Below, in pieces: positions 7,181 to 14,142 of a DNA stretch of 14,214 bases (positions within the stretch are counted from its first letter, which is position 1; each line of letters begins with the position of its first letter). The translations under genes and the position numbers were made by a program. This stretch comes from an uncultured Pirellulales bacterium (GTDB taxonomy: Bacteria; Planctomycetota; Planctomycetia; Pirellulales; Lacipirellulaceae): assembly GCA_947258835.1 (NCBI GenBank), contig CAMYJY010000133.1, forward strand, positions 1 to 14,214, read 5' to 3'. The notes beneath the pieces were generated by a model that made no database searches, had not been told where the DNA came from, and saw only the letters and a program-made list of their open reading frames with translations.

Positions 7181-8111
7181 TGTGAACTATGCCGCGGAGG
7201 CCGGGCCGTAGGGCAGCGTGTTCGCGGTTGAACTCAGCCCAAATTCTCACCATGGCATTGACCGGGTTGGCCTCGGGACTCACGAAAGTAACCTTTCCTG
7301 TCACCCGTATCGTTGGGCGACCGGGGATCTCGACAATCAGTTCCGCGCTGCGGCCGATGAGATCGATGTGCGCGCTGTCCGCGGGCAACAGTCCCTCCGC
7401 CCGGATCCGATCGATGCGGACGATGCGGACGATGGGATCTCCCGGCTCCACCCACTCTCCCGCTGTTTTGGTAACGCTGACCACCATGCCACTTAAGGGC
7501 GCGTGGAATTGATGTTCGGCCAATTCCAGTTCCGCCATCCGGAGGGCGGCCTCTTGCAACCGGACCTTGGTGGCCGCCAGGTGGCGTTCTTTCTGAGCCC
7601 GCTCGATTTCCAGCTGTGCCCGATCCACCGCGAGTTGGAGAAAATCCAGTTCTCGATCCGCGATGGTGCCGGGGAGTGTTTCATTAACGGCTGCGGAACG
7701 TGCGGATTCGTTTTCGGCTTGCTCGAGCGTTTTCCGGGCATAACGAATATCGACGTCATCTTCGACCACCTGAGTGGCTAACTGCAGCTGGAGCTGCGCC
7801 TCCTCGACGGCCAATTTTGCCTGGCCGCTTTCCAGTTGGGCAATCAGCTGCTGGGATTTGACGAGCTGTCCCTCCTGGACTAGCACTTTGGCTAGAATTC
7901 CTTCGCGCGCCGCGGAGACCTGGGCGCTCTCCACGGTTGTCAGCAACATTGAAGGGACCGTGATCGGTTCGCCGGCTTGGAGCTGGGAAACCAGTCCGCC
8001 GACTGCTAGGGCACCGACAAGCACGATCTGCCAGGCCACTGTGAGTGGGCGGCCCCCGCAGCGGGCAGGTAAGTTCAGCAGGTGCTGGAAAAAATAGTAG
8101 GGCGCTGGCAT
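7155..8111 (-). CDS. HlyD/MFP-family periplasmic adaptor
   Basis: 318 residues. A single hydrophobic segment at ~24-42 (VAWQIVLVGALAVGGLV) is an N-terminal anchor or uncleaved signal. The two halves of a biotinyl-lipoyl domain lie at ~60-95 (AAREGILAKVLVQEGQLVKSQ) and ~200-230 (FHAPLSGMVVSV...GEWVEPGDPIV), separated by a coiled-coil hairpin at ~95-198. A beta-barrel follows at ~233-313, ending in LRPGLRGIVHI. This is a standard short adaptor that links an inner-membrane pump to the outer layers of the envelope. It is co-directional with and overlaps the M50-HlyD gene, so the two should be co-transcribed. No clear promoter or RBS precedes it; the upstream partner gene is 1.6 kb away beyond the Fic insertion. 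Confidence 0.85.
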   Translation of the reverse strand: MPAPYYFFQHLLNLPARCGGRPLTVAWQIVLVGALAVGGLVSQLQAGEPITVPSMLLTTVESAQVSAAREGILAKVLVQEGQLVKSQQLIAQLESGQAKLAVEEAQLQLQLATQVVEDDVDIRYARKTLEQAENESARSAAVNETLPGTIADRELDFLQLAVDRAQLEIERAQKERHLAATKVRLQEAALRMAELELAEHQFHAPLSGMVVSVTKTAGEWVEPGDPIVRIVRIDRIRAEGLLPADSAHIDLIGRSAELIVEIPGRPTIRVTGKVTFVSPEANPVNAMVRIWAEFNREHAALRPGLRGIVHIAGGPHAD

Positions 8112-8223
8112 AGTCGTTCGTTCTTGCTTTTCTTGTTGTTCGGCGGTTTTAGGCGTTGGGCAGATGAGAACTTACCCATCGACAGCCCAATGGATTGGCT
8201 TCGCTGGGATTTTCGATCACGCG

Positions 8224-8243
8224 GCAGGTAAAAACTTACCTGC
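8224..8243. repeat. Short perfect palindrome upstream of the HlyD gene
   Basis: GCAGGTAA (8224-8231) and TTACCTGC (8236-8243) form a perfect 8-bp inverted repeat around AAAC, 113 bp upstream of the HlyD start. A related AACTTACC half lies at 8169-8176. It may be an operator or a small hairpin. A GC-rich 6-bp hairpin (8254-8268) follows closely. No function can be assigned. Confidence 0.4.
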
Positions 8244-8307
8244 AGAGCCTGTCCCCGGCCGCGCCGGGCCGCGAGCGCACCTCGCGGTTTGCAACAGGCA
8301 TAACATT

Positions 8308-8361
8308 ATTCCACGTCATCCCCTCATTCCGCGTCATTCTCTCATTCCGCGTCATTCCCGC
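8308..8361. repeat. 18-bp degenerate tandem repeat, three copies
   Basis: Units ATTCCACGTCATCCCCTC (8308), ATTCCGCGTCATTCTCTC (8326) and ATTCCGCGTCATTCCCGC (8344) follow one another exactly. The last unit runs into the REP palindrome at 8350, so the array again looks like an outward amplification of a REP tail, as at 4823-4897 but with a different unit length. Confidence 0.8.
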
Positions 8362-8422
8362 GGAGGCGGGAATCCAGTAGCAGGCGCAGGTCGTCTAGAT
8401 TCCCGCCTGCGCGGGAATGACG
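8350..8422. repeat. Facing pair of REP-like palindromes upstream of fic
   Basis: CGTCATTCCCGCGGAGGCGG (from 8350) faces its near reverse complement ending in GCGCGGGAATGACG at 8422. It is the same REP class as at 4763-4834. Together with the 18-bp array and the small palindrome at 8224, it fills the gene-free stretch 8112-8497. No gene is supported there; the open frames crossing it only encode REP sequence. Confidence 0.8.
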
Positions 8423-8497
8423 TAGGAGAGCCACCAGAGGTTGCCTTACTGTACGTCTCCAAACCGTCTGCCATCCTTCTTGGCCACTTTGGCCACC

Positions 8498-8573
8498 TGT
8501 CGAGAGGATATGTCGCAAAAATTGAAAAACAGCGACACGTTTTCTTGACCTGTCGTTGCTGGCGACATAAACT
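8498..8573 (+). promoter_or_regulatory. Fic promoter with palindromic spacer and five TGTCG half-sites
   Basis: TTGACC (8545-8550) and TAAACT (8568-8573) form a sigma-70-like promoter with a 17-nt spacer. The spacer is itself a palindrome, TGTCGTTGCTGGCGACA (8551-8567). A second inverted repeat, TGTCGC (8511-8516) and GCGACA (8532-8537), and a lone TGTCG (8498-8502) lie upstream, giving five half-sites in 70 bp. The predicted transcription start falls at about 8580, on the GTG. A repressor bound to the spacer palindrome would occlude RNA polymerase. The likely candidate is the C-terminal winged-helix domain of Fic itself, which is inference. Confidence 0.65.
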
Positions 8574-8579
8574 CACAGC

Positions 8580-9722
8580 GTGGCGAGAACATCGAAAGCA
8601 GCGAAAAAAGGCCCCTCACCTGCCGATTGGCGGGCTGATCGGCCCTACAACACCCTACCCCCTCTACCGCCGGCGGCAGAGCTGGAGACCCGGGCGGTGC
8701 TTAAATGCTGTCTTCCGGCGCGGGCCGCTTTGGGTGAACTGAAGCAAGCCGCCAGGTTGATTCCGAACCAGGCATTGCTCATCAATACCATGCCGCTGCT
8801 GGAGGCCCAGGCCAGCTCCGAAATTGAAAATATTGTGACCACCACCGATCGTCTCTTCCAGCATCACCGGCAGGATCAGCAAGCGGATCCTGCCACCAAA
8901 GAGGCTTTGCGTTACAGCCAGGCCTTGCTGGAGGGGTTTCAATCCTTGGCTCAGCGTCCCCTCATGACGCGCACCGCCGAGGAAGTTTGCAGTCGGATCA
9001 AGGGCGTGCAGATGCGCGTGCGTCAGGTGCCGGGTACGGCACTTGCCACAGCCTCCGGGGAGGTGGTTTATACGCCACCGGAAGGTGACCAGTTAGTGCG
9101 CGAGTTGCTGGCTAATTGGGAGCGCTTTCTGCATCAGCAGCGTCAACTCGACCCGCTCATTCGCATGGCGGTTGGCCATTACCAGTTTGAGGCCATCCAC
9201 CCCTTTACCGACGGCAACGGCCGGACCGGTCGGATACTCAACAGCCTGTTCTTGATCCACGAAAAGTTACTTAGTTTGCCAATCCTCTATCTCAGTCGTT
9301 ATATCATTGCACACCGAGAAGACTATAACCGACTGCTGCTGGAAGTGACTTCTCAGCAGCATTGGGAAGCTTGGTTGCTCTACCTTATTGAGGGGGTTGG
9401 TGAGACTGCTAGCTGGACGACGGCCAAGATCGAAACGATTCGCCAGCTGCTTGAACATACGAGCCGCTATGTGCGTGAGCGTTTGGCGAAGGTCTACAGC
9501 TACGAATTAATGAATTTGATTTTTGAGCTGCCTTACTGTCGGATTCAAGATGTGGTGGAGGCAAAAATCGCCGCGCGGCAAGCAGCTTCGCGCTATCTGA
9601 AAGAATTGGTTGAGTTGGGAGTTTTAGAAGAACGGCTGGTGGGCCGTGAAAAACTCTTCGTGCACCCTAAATACTTGCAGTTGCTCACCCGCGATGGTAA
9701 CGAGTTTACGCCCTACGATTGA
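8580..9722 (+). CDS. Fic-family AMP-transferase (AMPylase), class II type
   Basis: 380 residues. The catalytic Fic motif HPFTDGNGRTGR is complete at 207-218, with the catalytic His207. An inhibitory-helix motif of the (S/T)xxxE(G/N) form reads SSEIEN at 79-84, upstream of the Fic core, which marks class II (self-inhibited) Fic proteins; Glu83 would block ATP. The N-terminal domain (~22-115, YNTLPPLPPAAELETRAVL) fits Fic_N, and the C-terminus (~300-365) fits a winged helix with the segment AARQAASRYLKELVELGVLEER. Family members transfer AMP to Ser, Thr or Tyr hydroxyls of target proteins; the target is unknown. The start is a GTG with no RBS but a -10 box 6 nt upstream, so a leaderless mRNA is likely. 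The gene lies on the opposite strand inside the HlyD cluster and converges on the GAF-HlyD gene 21 bp away. Confidence 0.9.
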   Translation: MARTSKAAKKGPSPADWRADRPYNTLPPLPPAAELETRAVLKCCLPARAALGELKQAARLIPNQALLINTMPLLEAQASSEIENIVTTTDRLFQHHRQDQQADPATKEALRYSQALLEGFQSLAQRPLMTRTAEEVCSRIKGVQMRVRQVPGTALATASGEVVYTPPEGDQLVRELLANWERFLHQQRQLDPLIRMAVGHYQFEAIHPFTDGNGRTGRILNSLFLIHEKLLSLPILYLSRYIIAHREDYNRLLLEVTSQQHWEAWLLYLIEGVGETASWTTAKIETIRQLLEHTSRYVRERLAKVYSYELMNLIFELPYCRIQDVVEAKIAARQAASRYLKELVELGVLEERLVGREKLFVHPKYLQLLTRDGNEFTPYD

Positions 9723-9743
9723 AAACCTATTAAGTAAAAACCT

Positions 9744-11711
9744 CTAGAAAAAGCGACGGTCCAGTTCTTCCCAGAATTCATGCAACCACACATAGCCTAA
9801 CGCGCGCCGGCCACAGTGCACCTTGCCGACAACCGCCGCGCCAGGGCGCAATTCGGCAAGCTGGGATTTGTCAAAGGTCACGTCCAACTGAACGCCGTTG
9901 ACCTGGGAGACGGGATCCAGCTGGGATGAATTTTCGATTTGCTGCAGCGTGCCCTGGCAGGTGACTCCGGGATCGGAAACGGACACAAAACTGACGGACA
10001 GTCCGGCCGTTTGTTGGGCCTGCGCACTGAGGATGTGGCCTGCCGACTCGTCGGGGACGTGCAGGCGAGCGACCCAAGGGCCTGCGGTATCGGCAATCGT
10101 GAGCAGGATGTTACCCCGCCGCACGGGTCTGGCCAGCAGCTTCGTGCGGACGTCCCAGGACAGCACGCGTCCGTCGATCGGGCTATACAGCCGCAACGCA
10201 TCCCGCTCCTGGGTGAGCAATTCCAACTGGGCCGTGAGGTTTTTTAATTGTTCGCTGAGTGCCAATTCTCGGGCCGACAGCTGCTGTAGTTTTTCCGCTT
10301 GTCGGGCGTCGAACTCAGGCGCTTGCAATTGCTCGGTGCGGATGGCCATCAATTCCGTGCGGGCAACTCCCATTTCGCCGGAAATCCGCTGAAACTCGAG
10401 ATCCAGCGCGGTGGAGGACAGTTCGATCAACAGCTCTCCGGATTGGACCGCCTGGTCATGCGTGACATGGACCTTTTCCGCGATGCCGTCTTGGGAGGCA
10501 AACACGTGTCTTTGCAGTTGGGGCACGAATTGGCCACGGACCTTGATGTCAAAATCCGCCGGGATGAACACGAGCGCGGCCAGCAGCAGGCTGCAGGCGG
10601 CGAGGGCCAAGCCCCACACGGGCCACATCGATAGTTTCAGCCAGGCATAGGCGTCCGCCCGCTCGGCCAGCCGGCTCAGGAGGGGCACATTTTTCAGCCG
10701 CACCGCCCGGCTCAGGGCTAGGCTGGCGTGCTGCTGGAGCGCCGGTAGCCGCTGCTCCAGGTCCGCGCAGTTATGGCTACGAAATTGCTCGCAGATTGTG
10801 GCCCCCCAGGGGACCGACTGCGGGGTGGGATCTGGGTGGTAGCAAGGTAAAATCGCCAAACTACGCGTGCCGGATTCTTCCAGATAGGATTTAAGTGGCG
10901 TTTCAATTTGGGGAGGCAGGTCGGACGTTTGGTCGTCGTAGAAAAACGGCTGCCCTTGCGCCAGCACGGCCTCTACTAAATGCTCGAGTTTGCGCACCAA
11001 ATTGGCGTGTTGGTGGACGGCGTCCAGTCCCGACACGGCCAGCAATTTGCAGCGGCGTCTGGAAACCACGGCCACTGCCAGTCGATCGCAGCCCAGATAT
11101 TGGCGACCGGAGTTGGCCACTTCCGACGCCACGTCGGCCAGGGACCAACGACGATGCACCGCCAGCGCATACTCGGCATAGCCTTTCCATTCCGCCCGCT
11201 GCGTGCGCCAGGCTGCCTGTTCGCGGCGTTGTTGATAGATGGCGGTGATGCGGGCCAATTCGACCGCGAACCGCAAAAAGCCCTCACGCACGGCGGGCGG
11301 TAGCTCGTCGGTGAAGTAAATCGCCAACAGCCCCCAAGGCTGGTTGTCCGGCACGATTGGAGCGACCGCGACCCAGTGATTGCATTCCGTCTCCGGCGTC
11401 CGAGGTACCAGTTCGGCGCGGGGGTTGGCGACCAGCGGTTGCAGTCTGGCTTGTTCGCGCTGCCCTCCCCCGTCCTGCAAGGATGCGAGGCCTTGGTGGT
11501 AGGCCAATTGCAACTCCCGGGTGTCCCCCAACCGCCACACGGCCGCGCCCTCGGCACTGAGGATAAACACTGCTCGCTCCAGCACTTGGGCGTAAAACGC
11601 CCGCGGGGCGATCTGGGTATCCGCCAGCTGGGATAATTCGGCCAGCAAGGTGTCTACCTCACGTAGCACGTGGCTGGCTCCCGGCGATTGGTCAACAGAG
11701 GTGGACTCCAT
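9744..11711 (-). CDS. GAF-domain/HlyD fusion: cytoplasmic sensor fused to a membrane adaptor
   Basis: 655 residues from the ATG at 11711. Two GAF-like regions occupy ~35-160 (FILSAEGAAVWRL, WGLLAIYF) and ~190-335 (GCDRLAVAVVSRRRCKLLAVSGLD). One membrane segment lies at ~363-384 (WPVWGLALAACSLLLAALVF). Lipoyl halves follow at ~402-432 and ~506-542 with a coiled coil between (~432-506), then a barrel ending near 632. So the N-terminus should be in the cytoplasm and the adaptor part in the periplasm. Such proteins occur with an HlyD and an M50-HlyD gene in planctomycetes. An upstream in-frame ATG at 11846 would add 45 residues, but a promoter lies within that stretch and the extension has no domain character, so I prefer 11711. 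The Fic gene now separates this gene from its partners. Confidence 0.8.
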   Translation of the reverse strand: MESTSVDQSPGASHVLREVDTLLAELSQLADTQIAPRAFYAQVLERAVFILSAEGAAVWRLGDTRELQLAYHQGLASLQDGGGQREQARLQPLVANPRAELVPRTPETECNHWVAVAPIVPDNQPWGLLAIYFTDELPPAVREGFLRFAVELARITAIYQQRREQAAWRTQRAEWKGYAEYALAVHRRWSLADVASEVANSGRQYLGCDRLAVAVVSRRRCKLLAVSGLDAVHQHANLVRKLEHLVEAVLAQGQPFFYDDQTSDLPPQIETPLKSYLEESGTRSLAILPCYHPDPTPQSVPWGATICEQFRSHNCADLEQRLPALQQHASLALSRAVRLKNVPLLSRLAERADAYAWLKLSMWPVWGLALAACSLLLAALVFIPADFDIKVRGQFVPQLQRHVFASQDGIAEKVHVTHDQAVQSGELLIELSSTALDLEFQRISGEMGVARTELMAIRTEQLQAPEFDARQAEKLQQLSARELALSEQLKNLTAQLELLTQERDALRLYSPIDGRVLSWDVRTKLLARPVRRGNILLTIADTAGPWVARLHVPDESAGHILSAQAQQTAGLSVSFVSVSDPGVTCQGTLQQIENSSQLDPVSQVNGVQLDVTFDKSQLAELRPGAAVVGKVHCGRRALGYVWLHEFWEELDRRFF

Positions 11712-11718
11712 GCGTCCG

Positions 11719-11747
11719 ATTATAGTCGCCCCGGTGCCAATCCCCAA
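11719..11747 (-). promoter_or_regulatory. Promoter of the GAF-HlyD gene
   Basis: On the minus strand TTGGGG, then 17 nt, then a perfect TATAAT. The TATAAT ends 7 nt before the ATG at 11711, so transcription should start at or next to the start codon (leaderless). The -10 is perfect and the -35 is weak (TTG only). Confidence 0.5.
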
Positions 11748-11884
11748 TTCAGGTCCGATTAATCTTTTCATAGCCTCGGCGGTGTCGGAGAAGTTTGAGT
11801 TTTTTAGAGATGATCTCTGCCCCAAAAAATAATCAAGTGGACCCACAATCTCATAAATTAGCCGCCCAAGCGCCCACTTTTTCC

Positions 11885-11921
11885 TTCCTGAGATAGCGGC
11901 CGGAGGCCGCTATCTCAGGAA
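11885..11921. repeat. Perfect 17-bp-stem palindrome
   Basis: TTCCTGAGATAGCGGCC (11885-11901) and its exact reverse complement (11905-11921) surround a 3-nt GGA loop. It lies between the divergent GAF-HlyD and ATPase genes. No T tract follows on either strand, so it is not a classical terminator. It may be a dispersed palindromic repeat or a regulator site. Confidence 0.8.
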
Positions 11922-12029
11922 GTGCGGGTTGTATTTCTCGAGTTATTATGCTGTAAAATTCGGAATAACAGTTGATATTTCTCGGGCTAAGGGCTAGGCT
12001 TGCGGTGCCAGCGGCAAAACTCATTGCCT

Positions 12030-12051
12030 TTCCGCCTCCGCGGGAATGACG
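12030..12051. repeat. Half REP-like element
   Basis: TTCCGCCTCCGCGGGAATGACG matches one arm of the REP palindromes at 4763-4834 and 8350-8422 without a facing partner. It sits 36 bp before the ATPase start. Confidence 0.7.
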
Positions 12052-12086
12052 CCGCGATAGTGCCGTGACCCACGGGAGCGGGCAAA

Positions 12087-13388
12087 ATGATTCCCAGAAA
12101 ACTCGAGCCGATTATTTGTGACTTGCTGGAGGAGTTTCGTATTGTTTATCTCACAGGCCCACGGCAGGCGGGTAAAACCACCCTCGTGCGCGCCATCGCA
12201 GATCGGTTGCAAATGTCCTATGTCACCCTGGATAATCAGGCAATCTTGGCATCGGTCCGCAACGATCCTCGCGGCTTCCTCTTGTCGCTGGGTGAGCAAA
12301 AGCTCGCCCTGGATGAGTTCCAATATGTTCCCAGTTTAATCTCGACGGTAAAGGAAATTTCCGATGCCTTGCCGCCGGACCAAAAAGGGAAATTTCTGCT
12401 GACCGGATCCGCGGACATCTTTCGCTCGGCAAAAACGCAAGAGGCCTTGCCCGGTCACATGGCTCGGTTGGTGCTCTACCCACTATCCGTGAGTGAGATA
12501 AACAAGCCAGCGCGCAACATCATCGATTATTTGTTGGCCGGCGATTTTAGTTCAGAGCAGGTGCCGTTGACCGATCGCAAACAGCTTGCCGGATACATGC
12601 TCCAAGGGGGTTATCCGGAAGTTCAAAGTAAGAGTGGCCGGGCGAAACGCATCTGGTTTGATTCTTATATCGAAGGACGGCTGTTCAAGGATTTTGAAAG
12701 TCTCTACACGGCCCGCGGCGACTTCCACTCCAAACTGCGTGCGCTGGTTCCCTATGTGGCGGGACTTTCCGGCAATCTGCTGAAATATGCCAATGTAGCC
12801 AATGATCTTGAATTGAATGACAAGCTGATCAAAACGTATATCGAGATTTTGGAGCTTATGTTTATTGTGCGCCGCGTGCCGGCGTATCTGAAAAATCCGG
12901 CCAAGCGACAGGCTGCTCGGATGCCCAAGCTTCACTTTGTGGATGTCGGCTTGGCTTGCCATTTGTTGGGTCTGCGTAACGAGCAACAACTCATGAGCCA
13001 TTCGTTGTTTGGGAGTTTGCTGGAGAGCTTGATGTACATGGAGTTCTCCAAACAGGCCTGCTGGGCGCAAGACGATATCGCCTTGTATCATTTTCGTGAT
13101 CAGAGAAAAAATGAAGTGGACATCGTGCTGGAGAGGCCCAATAGCAAGATACTTGGCGTGGACATCAAGGCAGCTGCCAGCGTTGACGAGAGGGATTTTC
13201 GCGGGCTGATCAAGCTGGCCGAGTATGCCGGGAACAAATTTGAACAGGGCTGTTTGTTTTATACGGGGGAACAAATATTGCCGTTTCAACACAAACAACA
13301 TCGTCTTTATGCGTTGCCCCTGGCGTTGGTGTTTGGCCGCACGATGCCGTCAAGTGGGTCAGAAAAGGGGTCAGAACTATTTTCTTGA
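12087..13388 (+). CDS. AAA_14/DUF4143 ATPase
   Basis: 433 residues. An AAA_14-type P-loop domain has Walker A GPRQAGKTT at 24-32, Walker B LALDEFQ at 73-79 and a sensor-like LLTGSAD at 104-110. A DUF4143 domain follows (~190-365), with a nuclease-fold-like end in which NEVDIVLE at 342-349 precedes VDIKAA at 358-363, comparable to a PD-(D/E)xK core. These proteins are very common in bacteria and archaea and their role is not settled; they often lie in mobile or defence regions. A weak Shine-Dalgarno GGGAG (12074-12078) is 8 nt before the ATG. The last ~11 residues (SGSEKGSELFS) are read from the left inverted repeat of the neighbouring transposase unit, so the native C-terminus, probably near ALPLALVF, has been replaced. 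Confidence 0.88.
   Translation: MIPRKLEPIICDLLEEFRIVYLTGPRQAGKTTLVRAIADRLQMSYVTLDNQAILASVRNDPRGFLLSLGEQKLALDEFQYVPSLISTVKEISDALPPDQKGKFLLTGSADIFRSAKTQEALPGHMARLVLYPLSVSEINKPARNIIDYLLAGDFSSEQVPLTDRKQLAGYMLQGGYPEVQSKSGRAKRIWFDSYIEGRLFKDFESLYTARGDFHSKLRALVPYVAGLSGNLLKYANVANDLELNDKLIKTYIEILELMFIVRRVPAYLKNPAKRQAARMPKLHFVDVGLACHLLGLRNEQQLMSHSLFGSLLESLMYMEFSKQACWAQDDIALYHFRDQRKNEVDIVLERPNSKILGVDIKAAASVDERDFRGLIKLAEYAGNKFEQGCLFYTGEQILPFQHKQHRLYALPLALVFGRTMPSSGSEKGSELFS
13363..13383. repeat. Left 21-bp inverted repeat of the transposase unit
   Basis: The 21 bp here (core GGGGTCAGAACTATTTT, preceded by AAAA) are an exact reverse complement of 14117-14137. A shorter GGTCAGAA direct repeat precedes it (13357 and 13369). 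It encodes the end of the ATPase gene and lies just before the transposase -35 box. Confidence 0.85.
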
Positions 13389-13414
13389 CAAGGTTGCTGA
13401 TGCTTTCGTATTCT
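13385..13414 (+). promoter_or_regulatory. Promoter of the transposase gene
   Basis: A consensus TTGACA (13385-13390) is followed after 18 nt by TATTCT (13409-13414). The -10 ends 7 nt before the ATG at 13422, so the transcript may be leaderless. The -35 begins 2 nt after the inverted repeat, so it travels with the unit. Confidence 0.55.
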
Positions 13415-13421
13415 GCTTTTT

Positions 13422-14123
13422 ATGCCACGCCCTCTGCGACCTATCGATAATGATTTGATTTACCACGTGATTAATCGTGGAAATAATCGACAAGACGTGT
13501 TCCACAAGCCCGAGGACTTCGGTGCCTTTCTGCGGGCTCTGGAGAAGTTAAAACAGCGCAAGCCCTTTGAGCTCTATGGTTACTGCCTGCTGAACAATCA
13601 TTTTCATTTGCTGCTCCGCCCCTTGGAAACGACGATCAGCCGTCTGATGCAGAGTTTGCTGGTGTCGCACACGCAGCGTTATCACAAGCACTACTGCTCG
13701 GGGGGCCATGTCTGGCAAGGTCGCTTCAAGAGCCCTGTCATTCATGACGATAAGCACCTCTTGACGGTGTTGCGTTACATCGAAGCCAATCCGGTGCGGG
13801 CGAAGATTGTGAAACGAGCAGAAGATTATCCGTACAGTAGCTACCGCGTCCATGGACTGGGTGAGCCCAATGCATTGATAGATCGGCTGATCCCATACGA
13901 CCAATTATCGCCATCTGCCCGCGTGAGGCAACGGCAGTGGGCCCAACAGGTGCATTTACCCTTGGCGGACGGCACCCTGGCCGCGATGCGGCGCTCCGCC
14001 GCAAGTGGACTACCTTACGGTGATGCGTATTGGGTGAAACACTTAGCCAAGAGACTGAACCTCAACCTCACCATCCGCCCTCGCGGACGACCTCGGAAGC
14101 AACCTGCGCCAGATAAAAAATAG
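13422..14123 (+). CDS. REP-associated tyrosine (Y1, IS200-like) transposase
   Basis: 233 residues. The Y1 HUH signature is present: NNHFHLLLRP with His60 and His62 binding metal, and the catalytic Tyr119 in LLTVLRYIEANPVRA. The start MPRPLRPIDNDLIYHVINRGNNR is typical of chromosomal REP-associated transposases (PF01797), which act on single-stranded hairpin-forming DNA; the C-terminus is basic (RPRGRPRKQ). The gene is bounded by the 21-bp inverted repeats, and its stop codon lies inside the right one. No frameshift is visible and it may be active. The 3' end is partly repeated at the window edge. Confidence 0.9.
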   Translation: MPRPLRPIDNDLIYHVINRGNNRQDVFHKPEDFGAFLRALEKLKQRKPFELYGYCLLNNHFHLLLRPLETTISRLMQSLLVSHTQRYHKHYCSGGHVWQGRFKSPVIHDDKHLLTVLRYIEANPVRAKIVKRAEDYPYSSYRVHGLGEPNALIDRLIPYDQLSPSARVRQRQWAQQVHLPLADGTLAAMRRSAASGLPYGDAYWVKHLAKRLNLNLTIRPRGRPRKQPAPDKK

Positions 14124-14137
14124 TTCTGACCCCTTTT
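14117..14137. repeat. Right 21-bp inverted repeat of the transposase unit
   Basis: Exact reverse complement of 13363-13383. It includes the transposase stop codon (14121-14123). With the left copy it bounds a 775-bp unit, a likely self-contained mobile or exapted module. Confidence 0.85.
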
Positions 14138-14142
14138 TTTGG

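Noticed and set aside
8164..8742. 192-residue plus-strand open frame before fic
   Set aside because: It reads through the REP palindromes and tandem repeats (SLIPRHSRGGGNP) and overlaps fic in another frame.
10976..11557. 193-residue minus-strand frame within the GAF-HlyD gene
   Set aside because: Shifted-frame shadow with proline/arginine/tryptophan-rich composition; the GAF-HlyD frame has clear domains.
11712..11846. N-terminal extension of the GAF-HlyD protein to an ATG at 11846
   Set aside because: A TATAAT promoter lies inside it and the 45 extra residues have no domain character; the ATG at 11711 is preferred.
11885..11921. Rho-independent terminator
   Set aside because: No T tract follows the hairpin on either strand.
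12552..13301. 249-residue minus-strand open frame
   Set aside because: Antisense to the AAA_14/DUF4143 ATPase, which has complete P-loop motifs.
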